Notes under the pieces: generated by a model | What the model saw: the letters and a program-made list of their open reading frames with translations, nothing else | Told to the model about the DNA's origin: nothing | The model's database searches: none | Made by a program: the position numbers and the translations under genes | Shown here: in pieces, positions 1 through 5,345 of the stretch | How the letters are laid out: each line of letters begins with the position of its first letter | Numbering within the stretch: position 1 is the first letter of the stretch | Source of the DNA: Kiritimatiellia bacterium | GTDB lineage: Bacteria; Verrucomicrobiota; Kiritimatiellia; SLAD01 | Length of the DNA: 11,847 bases | NCBI GenBank assembly: GCA_007125875.1 | Contig: SLCI01000028.1 | Span: forward strand, 1 to 11,847 | Direction: 5' to 3'

Positions 1-76
1 GGATGACCAGGACGCAACTAGGCGCGTTCCCCAGTAAGCCAGCCCCGCCGTAAGCGGTGGCCTTACAATGAGACGA
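1..76. other. Intergenic stretch downstream of queG
   Basis: No gene is visible in this stretch, which lies beyond the 3' end of queG at the window edge. It contains a short imperfect hairpin at about 45-60 (CCGCCG, loop TAAG, CGGTGG). The stem is continuous only if a G-T wobble on the plus strand is allowed. There is no T tract, so it is not a convincing terminator for queG. It resembles the hairpin after the ROK kinase gene at 5241-5264. Confidence 0.5.
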
Positions 77-1147
77 TTAAGACGTCGTGGCCTCTATCCC
101 CTTAATTGCCCATACCGCGTGCTCAGCAATCAGCGGCTCTGGATCGTTTGCGGCGTGGCGCAAAACGGGCAATGCCTCAGGTTGCCCTGAATTTCCTAGC
201 GCGATGGCCGCGTTGCGTAATAGACCGCGGCGCTTGGTGCGCTTGAGCGGGGTGCCGCGATAGCGTGCGCGGAATCCCTCATCATCAAGTCGCATCAAGT
301 CGGGTAAATACGGAGCGAATCGTTCGGCATCAAACGCCAGAAAATGTTCTGAGCTTGGTGTGGTGTATTGCCTCACCCATGGACAGACTTCCTGACAGGC
401 GTCGCAGCCGTAAATCCAATTCCCCATCTTATCGCGCAGCGCTTCAGGGATAGCGCCTTTGTGCTCAATGGTCAGGTACGATATGCAGCGCTTGCTATCC
501 ACAATGTACGGAGCGGGAAACGCGTGAGTCGGGCAAATGTTCAAGCAGCGTGTACAACTCCCGCACTCCCCCTTCCCCAGCACCGCCCCCTCCTGCATAG
601 CCGGTTCGTCCGGCTCGATATCCAGTGTCGTGATGATCCCGCCCAAAAAGCAATAGGAGCCATAGCCGGGGCGAATCAGTAGGGAATTTTTGCCAATAAA
701 ACCGAGACCGGCATCCGCGGCCCATGTACGCTCCAGCAGCGGGCCGGTATCGACATAGGCTCTTGTCTGGCTTCTTTCCGGCGTTTGCGCCCTTAACCAA
801 TCAGCCAAAGCCATCAATTTCGGCAGGATGACATCGTGATAGTCCTTACCCCACGCATAGCGAGCGACGCGGCCGCGGAGCGGATCATCCCATAGCTCGG
901 CAGACGGCTGCTCGACAAAATAATGCACGGCGACCATGATCACTGAGCGGGCATTCGGCACGACCTCTGCAGGGTTTAAACGGCGCTCGACATTACGACT
1001 CAGCCAATGCATTTCGGCTTGATACCCAGCCTCCAGCCATTTACGGAAGGGCAGAGCATGGCGCGCTTCTCGGGCCGCCACGAAACCTACGGCATCAAAA
1101 CCCAGTTCCAATGCATGATCCCGCACGTCCTCCCGATTCAGCTTCAT
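77..1147 (-). CDS. queG: Epoxyqueuosine reductase QueG
   Basis: This cytoplasmic cobalamin-dependent iron-sulfur enzyme carries out the last step of queuosine biosynthesis, reducing epoxyqueuosine to queuosine in the wobble position of GUN-anticodon tRNAs. The 356-residue protein matches the usual family length. The region with YVDTGP contains Asp133, the family's proposed catalytic acid. Two [4Fe-4S] clusters are indicated by CxxCxxCxxxCP (Cys195, 198, 201, 205), Cys221, and CDACxxxCPW (Cys248, 251, 255). The C-terminal residues 305-350 look like a HEAT-type repeat, as in the long QueG form. I start it at the ATG reading leftward from 1147 (MKLNREDV). The open frame extends 64 codons further upstream, but those residues are unlike the family and run into the divergent gene. 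There is no Shine-Dalgarno; a TAGTCT hexamer lies 7 bases upstream, suggesting a leaderless message. The family call is firm. Confidence 0.95.
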   Translation of the reverse strand: MKLNREDVRDHALELGFDAVGFVAAREARHALPFRKWLEAGYQAEMHWLSRNVERRLNPAEVVPNARSVIMVAVHYFVEQPSAELWDDPLRGRVARYAWGKDYHDVILPKLMALADWLRAQTPERSQTRAYVDTGPLLERTWAADAGLGFIGKNSLLIRPGYGSYCFLGGIITTLDIEPDEPAMQEGAVLGKGECGSCTRCLNICPTHAFPAPYIVDSKRCISYLTIEHKGAIPEALRDKMGNWIYGCDACQEVCPWVRQYTTPSSEHFLAFDAERFAPYLPDLMRLDDEGFRARYRGTPLKRTKRRGLLRNAAIALGNSGQPEALPVLRHAANDPEPLIAEHAVWAIKGIEATTS

Positions 1148-1154
1148 GCAGGTC

Positions 1155-1183
1155 AGACTAATGCACCGAGCTGAGGTTGCAAA
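1155..1183 (-). promoter_or_regulatory. Predicted queG promoter, leaderless
   Basis: On the minus strand a TTTGCA (-35-like, 1178-1183) and a TAGTCT (-10-like, 1155-1160) are separated by exactly 17 bases. Only 7 bases separate the -10 from the queG ATG. A normal transcription start would therefore fall on or next to the first codon. The call rests on consensus and spacing only. Confidence 0.45.
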
Positions 1184-1205
1184 GCGCAACGTAGTGAGGG
1201 ACACT
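1177..1205 (+). promoter_or_regulatory. Predicted promoter of the signal peptidase gene
   Basis: A plus-strand TTGCAA (1177-1182) is followed after 17 bases by GACACT (1200-1205), and a GTG codon begins 6 bases later at 1212. The -35 sits inside an inverted repeat GTTGC-N5-GCAAC (1176-1190) and overlaps the -35 of the divergent queG promoter. The -10 is weak (A, A and T match), so this is tentative. Confidence 0.35.
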
Positions 1206-1211
1206 ATTCGC

Positions 1212-1742
1212 GTGGAAGCACCGACCGACCAACAAGCGAAAGCGCGCGGCGCAAACTGGCTACTGATCTTTTTGATTGGTCGCCATCCGGTGCGCACTTT
1301 GATTCGGGCCGGCCTTTTGGCTGCCTTTTGCATCGTCATCTTTCGTCACGCGCTATTGCCCGTTGTGGTCAGTGGTGACAGCATGTATCCGGCTTATCGG
1401 AATGGCCAATTGGGTTTTGCGAATGGATTGGCCTACGCACGTGCGGAGCCCCAGCGCGGTGATGTGGTGGTGATCGAGATGACGGGCCGTAGCGCGATGT
1501 ATCTAAAACGAGTATTAGCCCTGCCGGGCGATGAGGTGCGGTTTTCGAATGGTGCATTGCTCGTCAATGGGCAAGTGGTAAATGAGCCTTACATTGAGGT
1601 GAACGGAACATGGACCACTGCGAGTGAAACGTTGGGACCGCATGACTATTTTGTGGCGGGAGATAATCGGTCGGGGCCGTGGCAGTGGCATGCCATGGGC
1701 GTGGTAGATCGAGATCAGATTGCTGGAAGGATATTGTTTTGA
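1212..1742 (+). CDS. lepB: Signal peptidase I-like serine protease (S26)
   Basis: A membrane-bound type I signal peptidase, which cleaves Sec/Tat signal peptides on the outer face of the inner membrane. A hydrophobic segment at about residues 32-50 is the single anchor. The catalytic Ser57 lies in SGDSMYP, and the general-base Lys99 in KRVLALPGD. Box C is RGDVVVI, and the closing box begins GDNR (150-153). The protein is small (176 residues) compared with two-TM LepB proteins. The rest of box E is unusual: the Ser, Asp and Arg of GDNRxxSxDSR are Pro, Gln and His here. I chose the GTG at 1212 because it fits the predicted promoter. In-frame ATGs at 1146 and 1161 would add 22 or 17 residues and overlap or abut the queG start. 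The class is certain; whether this is the main or an accessory SPase is not. Confidence 0.85.
   Translation: MEAPTDQQAKARGANWLLIFLIGRHPVRTLIRAGLLAAFCIVIFRHALLPVVVSGDSMYPAYRNGQLGFANGLAYARAEPQRGDVVVIEMTGRSAMYLKRVLALPGDEVRFSNGALLVNGQVVNEPYIEVNGTWTTASETLGPHDYFVAGDNRSGPWQWHAMGVVDRDQIAGRILF
1725..1730 (+). promoter_or_regulatory. Ribosome binding site deciding a TTG start
   Basis: GGAAGG lies 8 bases upstream of the TTG at 1739, inside the end of the signal peptidase gene. It supports TTG 1739 as start of the next gene, whose first bases overlap the peptidase stop codon (TTGA). Confidence 0.6.
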
Positions 1743-2260
1743 ATCGGTATTATGTGATTGCTGCCCTCGCCTTCTGCATTGTGATCGGGGCGATATGGTT
1801 TTTCCGTAGTGGCGATCGTGACGCCCGCCAAATCAATCGGCGACTGGATGAACTGGTGGAAACCGTGGAAAAGCGCGGCAATCAGAGTTCGCTGCGTCAA
1901 ATGACTCAGTCACAAGCGGTGCCCGGCTTCTTTTCCGCTGATGCCACTATTCGTATGGCGCCGCTGTATGCGTCTACACTCGGGCGACGAGAAACTGCTC
2001 AGACCTTATACCTTATCCATAACAATGTGGACCGATTGACGGTTCGTGTTCGGGATCGCCGTCTGGATATAAATCATGAGGAAGGAACGGCGGAGATGCG
2101 AATCACCTTAACCGGAGGTATTCACCAAGGTGGACGACGGGAATCCTACGTGCACACCTTTCAGCTTAACTGGATCAAAGAAGATCGCGACTGGTTCATC
2201 CGCCAAGTTGAGCTTGTCCAAGCTATCCGTCCGCCAGGGGCGGGACCAGCCGAATGGTAA
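1739..2260 (+). CDS. Membrane-anchored protein of unknown function, NTF2-like fold possible
   Basis: I do not recognise the family. From the TTG at 1739 the protein has 173 residues. It starts with a clear transmembrane segment (about residues 4-22, hydrophobic, followed by Arg23), then a short helical linker rich in charge (26-48). The soluble domain at about 60-165 alternates hydrophobic residues in a pattern like small NTF2/SnoaL-like domains and ends with a W..KED.DWFI..VE strand. The N-terminal anchor implies a periplasmic domain. Start choice: GGAAGG 8 bases upstream, and the TTG overlaps the stop of the signal peptidase gene, so translation is probably coupled and the two proteins may work together at the membrane. 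The reading frame is also open upstream to an ATG at 1679, but that would give an unrelated 20-residue extension out of frame within the peptidase gene. The last 38 bases overlap the convergent cyclotransferase gene. Confidence 0.75.
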   Translation: MNRYYVIAALAFCIVIGAIWFFRSGDRDARQINRRLDELVETVEKRGNQSSLRQMTQSQAVPGFFSADATIRMAPLYASTLGRRETAQTLYLIHNNVDRLTVRVRDRRLDINHEEGTAEMRITLTGGIHQGGRRESYVHTFQLNWIKEDRDWFIRQVELVQAIRPPGAGPAEW

Positions 2261-3065
2261 AAAGCAAGGGCCACAATTTGCCGGTTACAAAAATACGTTG
2301 TGTTTCCTCGTCGTATGCGATGCCGTTTAAGACATCAATGCGACCGGTAATTTGATCGCGACGCAGGATGCCGGTGAGATCGATCCATGCCACGACCGTT
2401 CCGTTGTCGACATCAATTCGAGCGATTCGGTGGGTGGGAAAGATGTTGGCCCACAACTCCCCTTCGATCCATGCCAGTTCGTTAATGTTGCGCAACGGCT
2501 CATCCGCAACGGTGATGGATTGCGTACCCGTCACCTCCAGTGTTTCCGGGTCCAAAAAACGCAAGGTGTCCGTGCCGTCGCTCATGATTAGGCGGTGACC
2601 GTCATACGCCAGCCCCCATCCTTCACCTTCGTATGAGAACCGATCGATCACGGTCAATGTATCGCGATCAAAGACGAAGCCAGTCTCTTCTTGCCACGTC
2701 AGCATGTAGATTCGATTGCTGATCAATGCGATTCCTTCGCCGAAATAGCGGTCCGGCAAGTTTACACGCTGCTGAACGCGACCGGTTTGCGGGTCTACGC
2801 GACGCAATGACGATTGACCGCGCAAGCCGGTGCTTTCGAATAACCAGCCACCCTGAAATTGGAGCCCTTGTGTAAAGGCGCTGGTGTCATGACGAAAAGT
2901 ACCTGTGATTTCGAAGCCATAAACAGGCACCGTGCGGCTTTCGGCCGTGCTGGAGCTTGACCGTTCCTCTGCACTACAGCCGAGAAAGCATACCATGCAT
3001 GCGGCAAGCAGGATGTTGTTGCCCAACAGGTGTGCAGTTCGTCTGTATTCATTCCACAATCTCAT
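2223..3065 (-). CDS. Glutaminyl-peptide cyclotransferase, putative lipoprotein
   Basis: A glutamine cyclotransferase of the plant/bacterial (papaya-type) five-bladed propeller family, which converts N-terminal glutamine of peptides to pyroglutamate. The 280 residues show the family blocks in order: HDTSAFTQGL (59-68), FESTG (76-80), YFGEG (107-111), YEGEGWGL (145-152), SDGTDTLRFLDP (162-173), NELAWIEGELWANI (195-208), VLNGIAYD (245-252) and TGKLWPLLF (261-269). In this family the Glu of the FESTG block, the Asn of NEL and the Lys of TGK line the active site; all are present. The N terminus has a hydrophobic stretch at 13-29 ending FLGC (Cys30), followed by a Ser-rich linker. That fits a lipoprotein, although Phe at -3 is not ideal. 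The enzyme should act in the periplasm or on the outer membrane. Start ATG at 3065. The tail overlaps the convergent gene by 38 bases. Confidence 0.9.
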   Translation of the reverse strand: MRLWNEYRRTAHLLGNNILLAACMVCFLGCSAEERSSSSTAESRTVPVYGFEITGTFRHDTSAFTQGLQFQGGWLFESTGLRGQSSLRRVDPQTGRVQQRVNLPDRYFGEGIALISNRIYMLTWQEETGFVFDRDTLTVIDRFSYEGEGWGLAYDGHRLIMSDGTDTLRFLDPETLEVTGTQSITVADEPLRNINELAWIEGELWANIFPTHRIARIDVDNGTVVAWIDLTGILRRDQITGRIDVLNGIAYDEETQRIFVTGKLWPLLFTIRLVPPLADG

Positions 3066-3075
3066 ACTTACCTAC

Positions 3076-3105
3076 TTCATACCGTTCGCCATAAACATGC
3101 AGCAA
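3076..3105 (-). promoter_or_regulatory. Possible promoter of the cyclotransferase gene
   Basis: On the minus strand TTGCTG (3100-3105) is followed after 18 bases by TATGAA (3076-3081), and the ATG lies 10 bases further on. Transcription from it would give a leader of only a few bases. A weak AGG-containing site also lies just before the ATG, so leaderless initiation is not required. Confidence 0.35.
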
Positions 3106-3201
3106 ACACAAAGATCATTTTTATTGCTATCCGCTGCCAGTCATTGACAATGCCGCCGGTCATCATTGCGTGATCGAGAGTGATGCAGAGGGCAAAAGAG
3201 T

Positions 3202-4251
3202 ATGGGAACTGAAAAACGAATTTTGATTACCGGCGGAGCCGGCTTTCTCGGGATTAACCTGGTCCGCCACTTCATGGAGAAAGGGTATGGCGACATCGTT
3301 TCCTTAGACACGATGCCTTTTGACTATCCTGAGCGGGACCGGATCACAGAAATTCAGGGCGACATTCGGGATAAAGCGATTGTGGCCCGTGCGATGGAAG
3401 GTGTCGATTGGGTCATTCATACTGCGGCGGCGCTTCCGCTTTACACCGAAGAGGAAATCTATAGCACGGACATTGATGGTAGCCGCAATTTGATTGAGGC
3501 TGCGCACGAGGCCAGCGTTGAGCGCTTTGTACATGTCTCGTCAACGGCGGTGTACGGGATACCGGATCATCACCCGCTGGTGGAGGATGATCAGTTGATT
3601 GGGGTCGGCCCATACGGAAAAGCCAAGATCGCAGCGGAAGAGGTATGTCTAGAATATCGTGCCAAAGGCATGTGCGTGCCGATCGTGCGACCGAAATCCT
3701 TTGTCGGACCGGAGCGACTGGGTGTGTTTGCCTTGTTTTATGACTGGGCCAAGGATGGGCACAATTTCCCGATGATCGGGAGTGGTAACAACCGCTACCA
3801 GTTATTGGATGTCGAGGATCTTTGCGAGGCGATATATCTTTGCCTAACTAGTGCCCCCGATCTTGCGAACGACATCTTCAACGTGGGGGCGACGGAATTC
3901 ACCACCATGCGCGAGGATTATCAAGCGGTGCTGGATCGGGCCGGTCATGGCAAACGCATTATCGGGTTCCCGGCGCGACCGGTGATATGGGCCTTACGCA
4001 TTCTCGAGGCACTAAAGCTGTCACCCTTATATAAATGGGTTTATGAGACGGCATGCGAGGATTCCTTCGTTTCGACCGAAAAGATCGGGAAACAGCTCGG
4101 CTTCAAGCCACGCTATTCGAATAAGGATGCCTTAATTCGTAATTACGAATGGTATTTGGCTAACTTGGAACAGTTTTCCGGACAAGGCGGCGTCACACAT
4201 CGCGTGCCTTGGAAACAAGGGATATTGGGCATCATCAAGAGGTTTTTCTAG
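3202..4251 (+). CDS. NAD(P)-dependent epimerase/dehydratase (extended SDR)
   Basis: An extended short-chain dehydrogenase/reductase, cytoplasmic, of the kind that epimerises, dehydrates or oxidises nucleotide-linked sugars or related substrates. The substrate cannot be read from sequence. The N-terminal Rossmann fold has GGAGFLG (residues 11-17) for dinucleotide binding, an acidic Asp36 after beta-2 suggesting NAD preference, and GDIRD (53-57). The catalytic set is Ser113/Ser114 in HVSSTAVYG, with Tyr138 and Lys142 in YGKAK. The length of 349 residues is typical. The start at 3202 is preceded by GAGG at 3188-3191. The gene ends 2 bases before the start of the ROK kinase gene, so the two form an operon. 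A combined role in sugar activation or in recycling a cell-envelope sugar is a reasonable inference, not shown. Confidence 0.88.
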   Translation: MGTEKRILITGGAGFLGINLVRHFMEKGYGDIVSLDTMPFDYPERDRITEIQGDIRDKAIVARAMEGVDWVIHTAAALPLYTEEEIYSTDIDGSRNLIEAAHEASVERFVHVSSTAVYGIPDHHPLVEDDQLIGVGPYGKAKIAAEEVCLEYRAKGMCVPIVRPKSFVGPERLGVFALFYDWAKDGHNFPMIGSGNNRYQLLDVEDLCEAIYLCLTSAPDLANDIFNVGATEFTTMREDYQAVLDRAGHGKRIIGFPARPVIWALRILEALKLSPLYKWVYETACEDSFVSTEKIGKQLGFKPRYSNKDALIRNYEWYLANLEQFSGQGGVTHRVPWKQGILGIIKRFF

Positions 4252-4253
4252 TC

Positions 4254-5225
4254 ATGGGCAAGGCTACCTATTGGGTTGGGTTCGATCTCGGCGGCACCAA
4301 AATGATGGCGACGGTATTCGACGCCAACTTTAAGGCCGTCGCTTCTGACCGGCGTAAGACGAAAGGAAACCTTGGTCTCGAAAGTGTGCTTGAGCGCATT
4401 TACAAGACCATAGACGAAGCAGTTTCAAAGGCCGGCCTAACGAATAAGCAGCTGAGCGGCATCGGCGTGGGTTGTCCGGGTCCATTGAACCTGGACAAAG
4501 GCATCGTGCTCGAAGCGCCGAATCTAGGCTGGACCAATGTGCCCCTGAAAACGCGTCTCGAAAAGCGGTTCGGATGCCCGGCTTTGATTGCAAATGACGT
4601 CGATGCGGGCACCTATGGCGAGTATAAGTTCGGGGCTGGCAAAAAGGCGCGGTGTTTGCTGGGCGTATTTCCAGGAACGGGCTTGGGTGGTGCGTGTATT
4701 TATGAAGGGAAAGTCTTCCGTGGCCGTACCGGATCATGCATGGAAATCGGACATTTCCCAGTAGATGCGCGCGGCCCAGTTGGCGCTCCCGGGCGCTGCG
4801 GTTCACTTGAATCAATGACCAGTCGGCTTGCCATCTCTGCACAGGCGGCTCAAGCCGTGTATCGAGGCCAAGCGCCCGCATTGCAGCACTTGGCGGGAAC
4901 GCGTCTGGAAAACATCAAGAGCGGCACACTGGCATTAGCCATCGAGCAAGGCGACACCATTGTGGAAGAGATCGTTCGGCACTCCGCGCGTATTTTGGGC
5001 ACCACGATTGCCGGCGTCGTGAATATCTTGGCGCCGGACATACTGGTTCTTGGCGGTGGCTTGGTTGAGTCGCTGCCCCAGTTGTACCTAGAAGAGGTGC
5101 GCGCAACCGTTGATCATGAGGCACTGCCGGCGTATGCCAAACCACTAAGAGTGGTGGCGGCCAAACTCGGGGACAATGCCGGGGTGATGGGCGCAGCCGC
5201 ACTGATCGCTGATGCGGCGCAGTAA
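4254..5225 (+). CDS. ROK-family sugar kinase lacking the zinc cysteines
   Basis: A cytoplasmic ATP-dependent hexose kinase of the ROK group (glucokinase-like), 323 residues. The N-terminal phosphate-binding loop is FDLGGTKM (10-17). GIGVGCPGPL (69-78) and LIANDVDAGTYGE (111-123, catalytic Asp115) follow, then GTGLGGACIYEG (141-152) and the ROK signature region EIGH (164-167). The usual zinc motif CxCGxxGC after GHxxVD is present at the right length, but its three cysteines are Gly177, Pro179 and Ser184; only His167 remains. A second phosphate motif, LGGGL (266-270), is intact. An upstream in-frame ATG at 4209 would lie inside the epimerase gene; the ATG at 4254 has AAGAGG 11 bases ahead and begins with the kinase fold. 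No DNA-binding domain is present, so it is a kinase, not a ROK repressor. Substrate unknown; glucose or an N-acetylhexosamine is plausible. Confidence 0.9.
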   Translation: MGKATYWVGFDLGGTKMMATVFDANFKAVASDRRKTKGNLGLESVLERIYKTIDEAVSKAGLTNKQLSGIGVGCPGPLNLDKGIVLEAPNLGWTNVPLKTRLEKRFGCPALIANDVDAGTYGEYKFGAGKKARCLLGVFPGTGLGGACIYEGKVFRGRTGSCMEIGHFPVDARGPVGAPGRCGSLESMTSRLAISAQAAQAVYRGQAPALQHLAGTRLENIKSGTLALAIEQGDTIVEEIVRHSARILGTTIAGVVNILAPDILVLGGGLVESLPQLYLEEVRATVDHEALPAYAKPLRVVAAKLGDNAGVMGAAALIADAAQ

Positions 5226-5240
5226 GCCCGGTCTCCTTGT

Positions 5241-5264
5241 AGCTGCCGCCATTAGGCGGTGGCT
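5241..5264. repeat. Hairpin after the epimerase-kinase operon
   Basis: AGCTGCCGCC, loop ATTA, GGCGGTGGCT forms a 10-pair stem including two G-T wobbles on the plus strand. It sits 15 bases after the kinase stop codon, where a terminator would be expected, but no T run follows. A related shorter hairpin occurs at about 45-60. It may protect the mRNA 3' end or be an interspersed palindrome. Confidence 0.5.
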
Positions 5265-5306
5265 GTATTGGGGATCAGTGTGATTTCCGTTAGATATTCA
5301 TCGCCT

Positions 5307-5336
5307 ATTGTTCGTACTTCTCGACCATGATATCTT
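5307..5336 (+). promoter_or_regulatory. Predicted promoter of the polyphosphate operon
   Basis: TTGTTC (5307-5312), an 18-base spacer and TATCTT (5331-5336), with an extended -10 TG at 5328-5329, lie directly upstream of ppx. The ATG begins 9 bases after the -10 and has no Shine-Dalgarno. The message should therefore have a leader of at most about 3 bases. Confidence 0.5.
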
Positions 5337-5345
5337 TAGCCAATC

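Noticed and set aside
1148..1339. 64-codon N-terminal extension of QueG
   Set aside because: The extension does not resemble the family, would overlap the signal peptidase start region, and the ATG at 1147 gives the standard N terminus.
3144..3180. Perfect TTGACA -35 upstream of the epimerase gene
   Set aside because: No acceptable -10 hexamer lies 16-18 bases downstream (the region reads TTGCGTGAT), so a promoter cannot be asserted from this alone.
4330..4881. Long minus-strand open frame (183 codons) inside the ROK kinase gene
   Set aside because: It lies wholly antisense to a gene with clear family motifs. Its translation shows no recognisable domain and has the odd composition of a shadow frame.
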